Source: Fusobacterium perfoetens ATCC 29250
GTDB taxonomy: Bacteria; Fusobacteriota; Fusobacteriia; Fusobacteriales; Fusobacteriaceae
Direction: 5' to 3'
Assembly: GCF_000622245.1 (NCBI RefSeq)
Contig: NZ_JHXW01000006.1
Coordinates: forward strand, 1-64,000
Length of the DNA stretch: 64,000 bases
This document shows positions 53,683 through 62,617 of the stretch, piece by piece; within the stretch, counting starts at the first letter, position 1; each line of letters opens with the position of its first letter. Both the position numbers and the translations under genes were made by a program. Below the pieces are notes generated by a model. The model was not told where the DNA came from, searched no databases, and worked only from the letters and a program-made list of their open reading frames with translations.

Positions 53683-54465
53683 ATGGAAGTATCTATACTT
53701 GGAAGTGGAAGTGGTGGAAACTCTACTTTTGTAAATATCGATGGTGTTAAAATTTTAGTTGACGCTGGTTTTAGTGGAAAAAAATTAGAAGAAAAATTAA
53801 ATAATATAGGAGAAACTCTTACTGAGATAAAAGGAATTCTTATTACACATGAACATACAGACCATATTCAAGGAGCTGGTATTGTTTCAAGAAAATATAA
53901 TATTCCTATCTATATAACAAAAGAAAGTTATTTAGCAGGAAGTGCCAAATTAGGAAAAATCTCAGAAGGTAATTTAATATTTATTGATACCTTTGAATTT
54001 ATTATAAAAGAAAAAATAAAAGTTCAACCTTTTGATGTTATGCATGATGCTGAAAGAACTGTTGGGTTTAGAATAGAGGAAATTTCTTCTGGAAAAACTT
54101 TAGGAATATCCACTGATATTGGATATATTGATACCCGTGTAAGAGCATTTTTTAGAGATGTAAATATTATGATAATTGAATCGAATTATGATTATCAAAT
54201 GCTTATGGACTGTAATTATCCATGGGATTTAAAAGATAGAGTAAAAAGTAGAAATGGACATCTTTCAAATAATGATGCTGCTAGATTTATATGTGATAAT
54301 TATTCTTCTAATTTAAAAAAAGTATATCTTGCTCATATAAGTAAAGATAGTAATAAATTTTCTATTGTTTCTCATACAATAACAAGTGAAATGAATAGAA
54401 GAAATATCAGTATTCCTGTTGAAATAACAACTCAAGATACTGTTACAGAACTTTATAAATTATAA
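53683..54465 (+). CDS. MBL-fold metallohydrolase (YycJ/WalJ-like)
   Basis: The 260-residue beta-lactamase-fold protein has GSGSGGNSTFV at the start, the metal motif THEHTDH (about residues 55-61), LGISTDIGYID, IIESNYD and LAHIS. These match the YycJ/WalJ family of putative DNA or RNA exonucleases linked to cell-wall stress in Gram-positive bacteria. Preceded by GAAAGGAT. It is in a plus-strand run with mlaA and the UDG-like gene. Confidence 0.87.
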   Translation: MEVSILGSGSGGNSTFVNIDGVKILVDAGFSGKKLEEKLNNIGETLTEIKGILITHEHTDHIQGAGIVSRKYNIPIYITKESYLAGSAKLGKISEGNLIFIDTFEFIIKEKIKVQPFDVMHDAERTVGFRIEEISSGKTLGISTDIGYIDTRVRAFFRDVNIMIIESNYDYQMLMDCNYPWDLKDRVKSRNGHLSNNDAARFICDNYSSNLKKVYLAHISKDSNKFSIVSHTITSEMNRRNISIPVEITTQDTVTELYKL

Positions 54466-54483
54466 TACAATGAGGTGATACTT

Positions 54484-55107
54484 ATGGAAAATAAAAAAGA
54501 ACTGTGGGAAGATCTTTCTTTTGAGATAAATAAATTTCCTAAAATTCGTGAATCCCTAGAAGAAGATGAGGAAACTTTTGTAGGTAGTGGAAATAAAAAT
54601 GCTAATCTTCTTTTTATTGGAGATGAAAATGACCTCTATGAAAACGAAGATTTAAAAGTTTCAATAGGCTCTACTGGAGAATTTTTGATAAGACTTTGTG
54701 ATATGGGAGAATTTATTCCTGAAGATTACTACATAACTACTCTTACAAAATGTAAAATAAAATATAAAGATTTTTTCTCTGATGAACAAGATTTCTTAAA
54801 AGAATTACTTCATATGCAAATTGCTCTTATTGAACCAAAAATCATTGTAACTTTAGGACAATATTCAGCTGAGGCTCTACTTGGTAGAGAAGTAGACTTT
54901 GTAAAAGAAAGAGGAAAACTTATAGATTGGAAGGCTGGAATAAAAGTTTTAATAACTTATGATGTTAAATATATAAAAGAGGTTCGTGAAAATAGTGGTA
55001 AAAAATCTAAAGCACCTCTTGAATTTTGGAAAGATTTACTTCTTGTAAAAAAAGAATTAGATATTTTAAATTCTACTAATAATGAGGAAGAAAGTAACAA
55101 TGAATAA
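54484..55107 (+). CDS. Uracil-DNA-glycosylase-fold protein, catalytic motifs missing
   Basis: From the ATG at 54484 (after GAGGTGA) it is 207 residues. The fold pattern of family 4 UDG is visible: NLLFIGDENDLYENED, the TGEFLIRLCD helix, YYITTLTKCK and PKIIVTLGQYSAEALLG. However, the GEAPG acid motif is changed to GDEND, the His loop (usually THPS/YHPA) reads TYDVKY, and the four iron-sulfur cysteines are not there (one Cys in TKCK). A weak or non-enzymatic DNA-binding role is possible. Its stop overlaps the next gene. Confidence 0.7.
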   Translation: MENKKELWEDLSFEINKFPKIRESLEEDEETFVGSGNKNANLLFIGDENDLYENEDLKVSIGSTGEFLIRLCDMGEFIPEDYYITTLTKCKIKYKDFFSDEQDFLKELLHMQIALIEPKIIVTLGQYSAEALLGREVDFVKERGKLIDWKAGIKVLITYDVKYIKEVRENSGKKSKAPLEFWKDLLLVKKELDILNSTNNEEESNNE

Positions 55108-55657
55108 TGAAAGAAAAAATACTCTTAGAAAAGAAATTAAAAGAAAAAGAGAATCTTTATCTTTAGAAGAAAAAAATTTATTAAGTAAAAAAATAATATC
55201 TAATTTTTTAAATGAAGATATTTTAAAAAATTCTAAAACTATTATGAGTTATATGTCTTTTAAAAATGAAGTTGAAACCAAAGAATTAAATAATTTTATA
55301 AAATCTCAAGGAAAAACTTTAATATTACCAAGAATTATTAATAATGAAATAGTTCCTATAAAAGATGAAGGAAATTTTTTCTCTGGAGTTTTTGGAGTTA
55401 CAGAACCTATTGGAGAAATTTTTAAAGAAAAAATAGATTTAATAATAGTCCCTGGTATTGTTTTTAACAACTTAGGAGATAGAATTGGTTTTGGAAAAGG
55501 GTATTATGATAGATTTCTTTCTAATCCTCTTTATAATGATTCTTTTAAAATATCTCTAGTTTACTCTTTTCAAATAGATAATAGCTTTTCTGGTGATATA
55601 TTTGATAAGAAAGTTAATAAGCTTATAACAGAAAAAGAAATAATAGAAATTTTATAA
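55100..55657 (+). CDS. 5-formyltetrahydrofolate cyclo-ligase
   Basis: The enzyme turns 5-formyl-THF into 5,10-methenyl-THF with ATP. About 185 residues, with LRKEIKRKRESLSLEEK at the N-terminus, the substrate region MSYMSFKNEVET and the signature NNLGDRIGFGKGYYDRFL. Two starts are possible (55082 or 55100); the ATG at 55100, overlapping the previous stop by 8 bases, has the better spacing. It supplies folate one-carbon units that MetF and MetH, encoded next, use. Confidence 0.92.
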   Translation: MNNERKNTLRKEIKRKRESLSLEEKNLLSKKIISNFLNEDILKNSKTIMSYMSFKNEVETKELNNFIKSQGKTLILPRIINNEIVPIKDEGNFFSGVFGVTEPIGEIFKEKIDLIIVPGIVFNNLGDRIGFGKGYYDRFLSNPLYNDSFKISLVYSFQIDNSFSGDIFDKKVNKLITEKEIIEIL

Positions 55658-55674
55658 GTGGTTAGTTTAAAATA

Positions 55675-55703
55675 TTGAAAATTTTAAATTATTGTGCTAA
55701 AAT
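55675..55703 (+). promoter_or_regulatory. Promoter of yebC
   Basis: TTGAAA (55675-55680), 17-nt spacer, TAAAAT (55698-55703) with extended -10 TGC. It overlaps an in-frame 5' extension of yebC, which supports the later start. Confidence 0.78.
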
Positions 55704-55737
55704 AACTAGAAAGGATTTTTTATTTAGGAGGATTTTA

Positions 55738-56490
55738 ATGTCAGGACATAGTAAATGGAATAACATACAACATAGAAAAGGAGCTCAAGATAAGAAGAGA
55801 GCTAGTTTATTCACTAAATTAGGAAAAGAATTAACAATAGCTGCTAGAGAAGGTGGAGGAGACCCTTCTTTCAACCCAAGACTTAGACTTGCTATTGATA
55901 AAGCTAAGGCTGGAAATATGCCTAAAGATATATTAGAAAGAGCTATTAAAAAAGGAACTGGAGAATTAGGAGGAGTAGACTATATCGAAATGAGATATGA
56001 AGGATATGGACCAGCTGGAACAGCTTTCATAGTTGATGTAGTTACTGATAATAAAAATAGATCTGCTTCTGAAGTTAGAACTGCATTTTCAAGAAAAGGT
56101 GGAAACTTAGGAGCTGACGGAGCTGTATCTTGGATGTTCAATAAAAAAGGAGAAATTATTTTCTTAGCTGAACATATAGCTGATTCAGAAGAATTTATGA
56201 TGGTTGCTTTGGATGCTGGAGCTGAAGATATAATTGAAGAAGATGGAGAATTCCAAGTTTTAACAGACCCAGCTGAATTCCAAAATGTTCTTCAATCTTT
56301 AACAGATGCTGGATATAAATATGATGAAGCAGAAATTACTATGATACCAGAAAACAAAGTTGCTATTACTGATTTAGATACAGCAAAAAAAGTTATGGTT
56401 TTATATGATGCTTTAGATGATTTAGACGATGTTCAAGAAGTTTACTCTAACTTCGATATTCCAGATGAAATAATGGAACAATTAGACTAA
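55738..56490 (+). CDS. yebC: YebC/PmpR family protein
   Basis: From the ATG at 55738 (AGGAGG 6 nt upstream) it is 250 residues and starts with the family's MSGHSKWNNIQHRKGAQD. It continues with ARLGGGDP-like AREGGGDPSFNPRLRLAI, GYGPAGTAFIVD and VQEVYSNFDIP. YebC proteins were described as transcription regulators, and more recently as ribosome-associated factors that ease stalling at prolines. It has its own promoter and terminator, so it is a single-gene unit. Confidence 0.95.
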   Translation: MSGHSKWNNIQHRKGAQDKKRASLFTKLGKELTIAAREGGGDPSFNPRLRLAIDKAKAGNMPKDILERAIKKGTGELGGVDYIEMRYEGYGPAGTAFIVDVVTDNKNRSASEVRTAFSRKGGNLGADGAVSWMFNKKGEIIFLAEHIADSEEFMMVALDAGAEDIIEEDGEFQVLTDPAEFQNVLQSLTDAGYKYDEAEITMIPENKVAITDLDTAKKVMVLYDALDDLDDVQEVYSNFDIPDEIMEQLD

Positions 56491-56513
56491 TAAAAATTAT
56501 ATTTATAATTAAG

Positions 56514-56550
56514 AGGAAGATTTCAACTTTTGTTGTTTTCTTCCTTTTTA
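56514..56550 (+). terminator. Terminator after yebC
   Basis: AGGAAGA (56514-56520) pairs with TCTTCCT (56539-56545); an inner CAAC-TTTT-GTTG stem stacks on it. A T-run follows. Confidence 0.82.
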
Positions 56551-56590
56551 TTTTACTTTAAAAAAATTTTTTCTATAATTAAGTTTATTA

Positions 56591-56619
56591 TTGACATTAA
56601 AAACAGCTTATGATAGAAT
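56591..56619 (+). promoter_or_regulatory. Promoter of metF-metH
   Basis: TTGACA (56591-56596), 17-nt spacer, TAGAAT (56614-56619) with extended -10 TGA. Transcription would start near 56626, right before the SAM aptamer. Confidence 0.82.
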
Positions 56620-56632
56620 TATTAAAATTATT

Positions 56633-56726
56633 AATCCATATAGAGAGATTGAAGGACAGGCCTTATGATATCTCAGCAACCTACTGTAAATAGTGTGGTG
56701 CTAATTCCTGATAGATGGTAAGTATA
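56633..56726 (+). promoter_or_regulatory. SAM-I (S-box) riboswitch
   Basis: Conserved S-box blocks appear in order: AGAGATTGAAGGACAGGCC, CAGCAACC, GTGGTGCTAATTCC and GATAGATGG. The 3' strand CTGATAGA (56708-56715) is perfectly complementary to TCTATCAG (56747-56754) inside the terminator loop, so without SAM an antiterminator can form. SAM binding favours the terminator and turns off metF-metH. Confidence 0.92.
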
Positions 56727-56734
56727 TACAAATC

Positions 56735-56772
56735 AAACTTCTTTTATCTATCAGATTAAAAGAAGTTTTTTT
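56735..56772 (+). terminator. SAM-riboswitch terminator
   Basis: 12-bp perfect stem AAACTTCTTTTA (56735-56746) / TAAAAGAAGTTT (56757-56768) and a T-run to 56772. It ends 5 bases before the metF Shine-Dalgarno (GGAGG). Confidence 0.9.
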
Positions 56773-56787
56773 ATTTTGGAGGTATAA

Positions 56788-57672
56788 ATGAAAATAGCAG
56801 AATTATTTACTAAAAAACAACCAACAATATCTTTTGAAGTTTTTCCACCTAATAATATATATACTCTAGAAGATGTTTATCATGCAATTGATGAATTATC
56901 CATTTTAAAACCAGATTTTATGAGTGTTACATATGGAGCTGGTGGAAGTACTAGAAGAAATAGTGTGTCTATAGCCTCGAAAATTAAAAATGTAAATAAA
57001 ATAGAAGCTCTTGCACATCTTACTTGTATAGGGGCTAAGAAAAATGAAATTGATAAAATTTTAGAAGAATTAAAAAACAACAATATTGAAAATATTATGG
57101 CTTTAAGAGGAGATATTCCTCAAAATGGAAATATTGAAAAAGGAGATTTTTTATATGCTAGTGATTTAATAAAACATATAAAAACTAAAGAAAATTTTTC
57201 AATAGGTGGTGCTTTTTATCCTGAAGGTCATCAAGAAACTAATGATATTTTAGACCTTTTTAATTTAAAAAATAAAATAGAAAGTGGTACAGATTTTTTA
57301 ATTTCACAAATCTTTTTTGATAATGAAAAATTTTATGAGTTTAAAGAAAAATTAAAAAAATTAAATATAGATATTCCATTAATTGCTGGAATAATGCCAA
57401 TAACAAATGGTAAACAAATTAGAAAAATAACTTCTATGTGTGGTTGTAGTATCCCTCCAAAATTAAAAAAAATATTAGATAGATATGAAAATAATCCAAT
57501 AGCCATGAGAGAAGCTGGAATTGCTTATGCTATGGAACAAATTGTAGAATTAATTTCTGATGATGTTTCTGGAATACATATCTATACAATGAATAGAGTA
57601 GAGGCTTCTAAAAAAATAATGGAAAATATTGGAAGTATCTTAAGAAAGAGAGATGAAAATAATGGATATTAG
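56788..57672 (+). CDS. metF: Methylenetetrahydrofolate reductase
   Basis: MetF reduces 5,10-methylene-THF to 5-methyl-THF with FAD. The 294-residue TIM barrel has ISFEVFPPNN (catalytic Glu), SVTYGAGGSTR, HLTCIG, ALRGDIP (FAD site) and GAFYPEGH, and ends with the usual PITNGKQI region. Length is standard. Its product is the methyl donor of MetH, encoded right behind it with overlapping ends. Control is by the SAM riboswitch. Confidence 0.96.
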   Translation: MKIAELFTKKQPTISFEVFPPNNIYTLEDVYHAIDELSILKPDFMSVTYGAGGSTRRNSVSIASKIKNVNKIEALAHLTCIGAKKNEIDKILEELKNNNIENIMALRGDIPQNGNIEKGDFLYASDLIKHIKTKENFSIGGAFYPEGHQETNDILDLFNLKNKIESGTDFLISQIFFDNEKFYEFKEKLKKLNIDIPLIAGIMPITNGKQIRKITSMCGCSIPPKLKKILDRYENNPIAMREAGIAYAMEQIVELISDDVSGIHIYTMNRVEASKKIMENIGSILRKRDENNGY

Positions 57673-60600
57673 AGAAGATTTAAAAAAGAAAGTATTAGTT
57701 TTAGATGGAGCTATGGGAACAGCCATTCAAAACTATAATTTAACTTCAGAAGATTTTTTAGGAAAAAAAGGTTGTAATGAAATTTTAAATTTAACTAGAC
57801 CTGATATTATAAAAGATATACATAAAAAATATATAGAAGCTGGTGCTGATATTTTAGAAACCAACTCTTTTAACTGTAACTGTATTTCTTTAGAAAAATA
57901 TAAAATAGAAGATAAAGTTTATGAACTTTGTAAAAAAAGTGCTGAGTTAGCTAAAGAAGTAATTAAAGCTAGTAATAGGAAAATATATCTTGCTGGTTCT
58001 ATTGGACCTACAAGTAAATCTCTTACTATTCCTAGTGGAAAAAATCCTTATGATAGAACTTTGGATTTTGATACTTTAAAAGAAGCATATAAAGAACAAA
58101 TAAGAGGATTAATTGATGGAGGAGTAAACCTTTTACTTATAGAAACAATTTTTGATGGACTTAATGCTAAGTGTTGTGTAATAGCTGCTGAAGAAATTAT
58201 GAAAGAAAAAAATATAAAACTTCCTATAATGATTTCTGCTACTGTAAATAAAGAAGGGAAAATATTCACTGGTCAAAGTATTGAATCTCTAATTGTATCT
58301 TTAGACAGAGATTCTATTATCTCTTATGGTTTTAACTGTTCTTTTGGAGCCAAAGAATTAATTCCTCTTATTCAAAAATTAGGTAAATTTATTAAAAAGC
58401 CAGTATCTTTATACCCTAATGCTGGTCTTCCAAATGAAAATGGAGAATATGATGAAACCCCTGAAATAACAGCAAAACATTTAAAAGAATTAGTAGATAA
58501 AAAAGAAATAAATATTTTAGGTGGTTGTTGTGGAACTACTTTTGAGCATATAAGAAAAATATCTGAACTTGTAAAAGAAAAAGAGCCTAGAAAATTTCAA
58601 GAGAATTTTAAAATTACTGGATATTTATCAGGAAATGAAATATATAATTTTGAAAATAAATTTACTATAGTAGGAGAAAGAAATAATGTAGCTGGTTCTA
58701 AAATTTTCAAGAGTTTGATAGTAGAAAAAAATTATATTAAAGCTTTAGATATTACAAGAAGAGAAATAGAACAAGGAGCTAAAATAATAGATATAAATAT
58801 GGATGATGGACTCCTTGAATCTGAAATTGAAATGGAAAAATTCTTAAGAATAATTCAAAATGATAATGAAATATCAAAATATCCTGTAATGATAGATTCT
58901 TCCGATTTTTCTGTAATTAAAAGAGCTCTTAAAAATATTCCTGGGAAACCTGTTGTAAACTCAATAAGTTTAAAAGAAGGGGAAGATAAATTTATTAAGA
59001 AAGCTCTCCTTATAAAAAAATATAATGCTTCTGTAATAGTTATGGCTTTTGATGAAAATGGACAAGGGGTATCCTATGAAAGAAAAATAGAAATTTGTTC
59101 AAGAGCATATAAAATATTAAAAAATCTTAATTTTGCTGATGAAGACATTATTTTTGATTTAAATATACTTGCTATTGGTACTGGAATGGAAAATGATAAC
59201 TATAATGGTTTAAATTATTTAAAAGCTTGTAAATGGATTAAAGAAAATTTTAAAAATGTAGGAGTTATCGGAGGTCTTAGTAATCTTTCATTTGCATTTA
59301 GAGGAAATAATCTTCTAAGAGCAGGAATACATTCTATCTTTTTAGAAGAGGGAAAGAAAAGAGGATTAAATTTTGCTATTTTAAATCCTGGAGAAAAAGT
59401 CCCTTTATTAACTGATGAAGATAAAAATATTATAAAAGATTTAATCTTTGGAAAAAAAGAAAGTTTAGAAAAGATTTTCACTCTTCATCTTCAAAATAAA
59501 AAAGAAGAAATTTTACCTACTAAAGAATTAACTTTAGAAGAAAAAATCAAAAAAGCTTTAATAATAGGGGGAACTCCTGAATTTGAAGAAAATATAAAAG
59601 ATGCTTTAAAACTTTATTCACCTCTTGATATAATTCAAAATATATTAATGGAGGGAATGAAAGAATTAGGAGAACTTTTTGAAAAAGGAAAAGTTTATTT
59701 ACCTCAACTTATTCGTTCTTCAGAAGTAATGAATAAAGCTGTAGAATTAATTACTCCTTATCTTGAAAAAAATGAAAAAATAAACTCTAAAGGAAAAATT
59801 GTTATGGCTACAGTTGAAGGAGATGTTCATGATATAGGAAAGAATATTGTAGGAACTGTCTTAAAATGTAATGGATATGATATTATAGACGTTGGTGTTA
59901 TGGCTTCTAAAGAAAAGATTTTTCAAGCTGTAAAAGAAAATAATGCGGATTTAGTAACTTTAAGTGGACTTATAACACCTTCTCTTAAAGAAATGGAAAA
60001 AGTCTTAAAATATTTTCAAGAAAACAATATGGAAATTCCAATATTAATAGCTGGAGCAACTACTTCTCCTCTTCATACTGCTTTAAAATTAGAACCTTTT
60101 TATCAGGGAAAAACTTTACATGTCCATGAAGCTATAGATACATTACAAGCAGCTAATAAAATTTGCTCTTTAGAAAAAAATAATTTCTTAAAAATAAAAA
60201 CAGAAGAATTATATAATTTAAGAAGATTATATAATGATAATAAAAAAGAAAATAAAACAGCAAATACTAATCTTACTTCTCCTCCTATTATTCCAAAAGA
60301 AATTGGAGATAAATATTTAGAAATTAATTTAGAAGACTTAGAAAAATATATAAATTTAGATATTCTTCTCCTTACTTTAAAAGTAAAAAATACATCTGAA
60401 GAAGAAAAAGTAAAAAAAGAAATAAACTATATTTTTTCTAAAATGAAAGAAGAAAATAAGAAAGTAAAGTGTGTTTACGGAATTTTTCCTAGTAAAAAAG
60501 TATCTAATAAATTATTAATTGAAGATGAAGTAATAGCTGAAAAAGAAGATTTTATTTATAATTTTGTAAATGATAATGACTATATTGGAGTTTTTGCTGT

Positions 60601-60910
60601 TTCATTTAAAAGTAATATATTCGTGGAAAAAGAATATTTAAAAATTTTAGAAGAACTTTTAAATACAAGAATTGTAGAAGCTGGTGCTGAATATTTACAA
60701 GAATATATCAATAATAATATTTGGAATATAAATATTAGACCAGCTATAGGTTATCCTACTATTCCAAATCATTCTCTAAAGAAAAATATTTTAAAAATTT
60801 TGAAAGGAGAAAGAGTAGAAATATCTCTTACTTCTAATTATGCAATGATTCCTCTTAGTAGTGTTTGTGGCTTATATTTTGCTAATCCTAAAAGTTATTA
60901 CAAAAAATAA
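57653..60910 (+). CDS. metH: Cobalamin-dependent methionine synthase
   Basis: MetH moves the methyl group from 5-methyl-THF to homocysteine through cobalamin. The 1085-residue protein has all four modules. The homocysteine domain (1-~310) has zinc Cys in YGFNCSFG and GGCCGTTFEH. The folate domain (~335-600) has TIVGERNNVAGS. The cobalamin domain (~640-870) has EGDVHDIGKNIVGTVL with the cobalt-ligand His. A shortened SAM-reactivation domain has IRPAIGYPTIPNHS and LTSNYAM. It is shorter than the E. coli enzyme (1227). The start may be the ATG at 57662. It needs cobalamin, which links it to the cbi transporter. Confidence 0.96.
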   Translation: MKIMDIREDLKKKVLVLDGAMGTAIQNYNLTSEDFLGKKGCNEILNLTRPDIIKDIHKKYIEAGADILETNSFNCNCISLEKYKIEDKVYELCKKSAELAKEVIKASNRKIYLAGSIGPTSKSLTIPSGKNPYDRTLDFDTLKEAYKEQIRGLIDGGVNLLLIETIFDGLNAKCCVIAAEEIMKEKNIKLPIMISATVNKEGKIFTGQSIESLIVSLDRDSIISYGFNCSFGAKELIPLIQKLGKFIKKPVSLYPNAGLPNENGEYDETPEITAKHLKELVDKKEINILGGCCGTTFEHIRKISELVKEKEPRKFQENFKITGYLSGNEIYNFENKFTIVGERNNVAGSKIFKSLIVEKNYIKALDITRREIEQGAKIIDINMDDGLLESEIEMEKFLRIIQNDNEISKYPVMIDSSDFSVIKRALKNIPGKPVVNSISLKEGEDKFIKKALLIKKYNASVIVMAFDENGQGVSYERKIEICSRAYKILKNLNFADEDIIFDLNILAIGTGMENDNYNGLNYLKACKWIKENFKNVGVIGGLSNLSFAFRGNNLLRAGIHSIFLEEGKKRGLNFAILNPGEKVPLLTDEDKNIIKDLIFGKKESLEKIFTLHLQNKKEEILPTKELTLEEKIKKALIIGGTPEFEENIKDALKLYSPLDIIQNILMEGMKELGELFEKGKVYLPQLIRSSEVMNKAVELITPYLEKNEKINSKGKIVMATVEGDVHDIGKNIVGTVLKCNGYDIIDVGVMASKEKIFQAVKENNADLVTLSGLITPSLKEMEKVLKYFQENNMEIPILIAGATTSPLHTALKLEPFYQGKTLHVHEAIDTLQAANKICSLEKNNFLKIKTEELYNLRRLYNDNKKENKTANTNLTSPPIIPKEIGDKYLEINLEDLEKYINLDILLLTLKVKNTSEEEKVKKEINYIFSKMKEENKKVKCVYGIFPSKKVSNKLLIEDEVIAEKEDFIYNFVNDNDYIGVFAVSFKSNIFVEKEYLKILEELLNTRIVEAGAEYLQEYINNNIWNINIRPAIGYPTIPNHSLKKNILKILKGERVEISLTSNYAMIPLSSVCGLYFANPKSYYKK

Positions 60911-60933
60911 AGGGAGTATTCCCTTTATTTTTT
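60904..60933. terminator. Bidirectional terminator overlapping the metH stop
   Basis: 12-bp stem AAAATAAAGGGA / TCCCTTTATTTT (60904-60931) with a 4-nt loop and a T-run; the left arm contains the metH stop codon. It also ends the converging deacetylase genes. Confidence 0.85.
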
Positions 60934-60935
60934 AA

Positions 60936-61760
60936 TTATTTTTCAATATTATTTTCTGTAATATATTTTTCTATTTCACTTCCTGTAGCAAACCATGGAG
61001 TATCTTTAGAAAGCATAAATTCAAATAATTCTTCTAAAATTCCAATTCTACCTGGTGTTCCTATGGTTTGAGGGTCTAATTGCAATACATAACAAAGCCC
61101 TTCCTTGTGATATCCTATATACTCATTTTTCCAATTATTTAAAACTTGTGTATAATTAGCTATCCTTCCTTGTCCTTTTGGAAATGCTGGTCTATAGTTA
61201 AAAGCAAAGTATGGAAAATCAAATAATGCCCAATGAATTGGTATTTCTACTAAATTTCCATTAAATAATTTATGAATATAAGGACAATCATCATTACTTA
61301 AATTACTTGAATATGTAAATCCATTTTCTTTTGCAATTTCAAGAGTTTCTTTAGTAAGCTCTCCCTCTGGAGCTCTAAATCCTTTTGGATAATCACCCAA
61401 AATATTTTTTATACTCTCCATTCCTTTCCTAAAAACTTCTTTTTGCTCATCTTTTGTCATTAAACCAAAGTTTTCATGTTCATATCCATGAAATCCTATT
61501 TCATGTCCTCTTTTAACAATTTCTTTTATATCTTCTGGATATTTTTCTACTACTTTTCCTAGAGTAAAAAATGTTGCTTTTATATTATATTTATCAAATA
61601 AATCTAATATTCTAGGTAATCCTCTCAACATTCCATATTGTCCCATTGACATTGTTTTTGGTCTATTAATACAATCAGGAGATAATGAAAGCCAAAAAAA
61701 TTCAGCATCAAGATTTACACTTACCATTACTACACAACTAGAATTATTTTTCCATCTCAT
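60936..61760 (-). CDS. Polysaccharide deacetylase-family protein, catalytic Asp replaced by Asn
   Basis: A NodB-fold protein of 274 residues, paralogue of its upstream neighbour. The metal ligands remain: Asp18 in VNLDAEF and His91/His95 in GFHGYEHE. The catalytic base position, Asp16 in the neighbour, is Asn16 here. Other family blocks are KATFFTLGKV, GFRAPEGE and HWALFDFPYF. Relatives include peptidoglycan deacetylases (HpPgdA type) and PuuE-type amidohydrolases. It starts with the A of the neighbour's stop codon (TAATG), so the two are made together. Confidence 0.78.
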   Translation of the reverse strand: MRWKNNSSCVVMVSVNLDAEFFWLSLSPDCINRPKTMSMGQYGMLRGLPRILDLFDKYNIKATFFTLGKVVEKYPEDIKEIVKRGHEIGFHGYEHENFGLMTKDEQKEVFRKGMESIKNILGDYPKGFRAPEGELTKETLEIAKENGFTYSSNLSNDDCPYIHKLFNGNLVEIPIHWALFDFPYFAFNYRPAFPKGQGRIANYTQVLNNWKNEYIGYHKEGLCYVLQLDPQTIGTPGRIGILEELFEFMLSKDTPWFATGSEIEKYITENNIEK

Positions 61761-62602
61761 TACTTTTCCTCCTTTCCATTCTCAATATACCAATTTGCTA
61801 TTTCACTTCCTGTAGCAATCCAAACATCATCTTTTTCTAAAATATGTTTTATTAATTTTTCTAATATTTGAATATGTCCTGGAGTTCCAATAACTTGAGG
61901 ATGCATCATTGGTACAAAACAAAGTCCATATTTATAATATCCATCAAATTCTCTTGTAAAATTATCTAATACTTGTTCATATCCTGATATTCTATCTAAT
62001 CCACTTGGCTCTTCTGGAAAATAATTATATGCCATAGCAACATAGTCATCTAATTCCCAATGAGTAGGAATTTCTATAAAATTAGTTTTTTTATTTTCAA
62101 TGATAGTATTATATGGTCTGTCATCACCACGCATTGAACTAGAATATAAAAAACCTCTTTTATATAATAATTTTGGAGTTTCTATAGCCCAATCTCCTGA
62201 AGGAGTTCTAAAACCTTTAGCTTCTTTATTAATTATTTTTTTATAAATCTTTTGTGTTTTTTCTATTATTTCAATTTGTTCTTCTACTGTTTTATCAAAA
62301 AATCTTTCATGAGTATATCCATGATGTCCTATTTCATGTCCCTCTTCGTCAATTTTTTTTATTAATTCAGGATTATCTTCTGCTACTTTTCCTGGTACAA
62401 AAAATGTTGCTTTTATATTATATTTTTTTAATAAATTTAGTATTCTTTCAACTGCCCTTTTAGGTCCATATTGTCCTATTGAAATAGACTTTATGTATTT
62501 TTCTCCATTAGGATATCCATCATTTCCATTTTTCCAAGTTGTATCACTATCCAAATCAAAACTAAACATTACAGCACATTTAGAATTTTCTTTCCATTCC
62601 AT
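61760..62602 (-). CDS. Polysaccharide deacetylase-family hydrolase
   Basis: A NodB-fold enzyme of 280 residues with a complete motif set: Asp16 (base) and Asp18 (metal) in SFDLDSD, His94/His98 in HHGYTHE, KATFFVPGKV, GFRTPSGD and HWELDDYV. No signal peptide is visible, so it probably works in the cytoplasm on a small amide or acetylated sugar rather than in the cell wall. It starts 15 bases after argH and is coupled to its paralogue. Confidence 0.82.
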   Translation of the reverse strand: MEWKENSKCAVMFSFDLDSDTTWKNGNDGYPNGEKYIKSISIGQYGPKRAVERILNLLKKYNIKATFFVPGKVAEDNPELIKKIDEEGHEIGHHGYTHERFFDKTVEEQIEIIEKTQKIYKKIINKEAKGFRTPSGDWAIETPKLLYKRGFLYSSSMRGDDRPYNTIIENKKTNFIEIPTHWELDDYVAMAYNYFPEEPSGLDRISGYEQVLDNFTREFDGYYKYGLCFVPMMHPQVIGTPGHIQILEKLIKHILEKDDVWIATGSEIANWYIENGKEEK

Positions 62603-62617
62603 GCTATTTTCTCCTTA

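Noticed and set aside
55675-55737. yebC start at 55675
   Set aside because: The extension overlies the promoter; the ATG at 55738 begins the conserved MSGHSKW and has AGGAGG.
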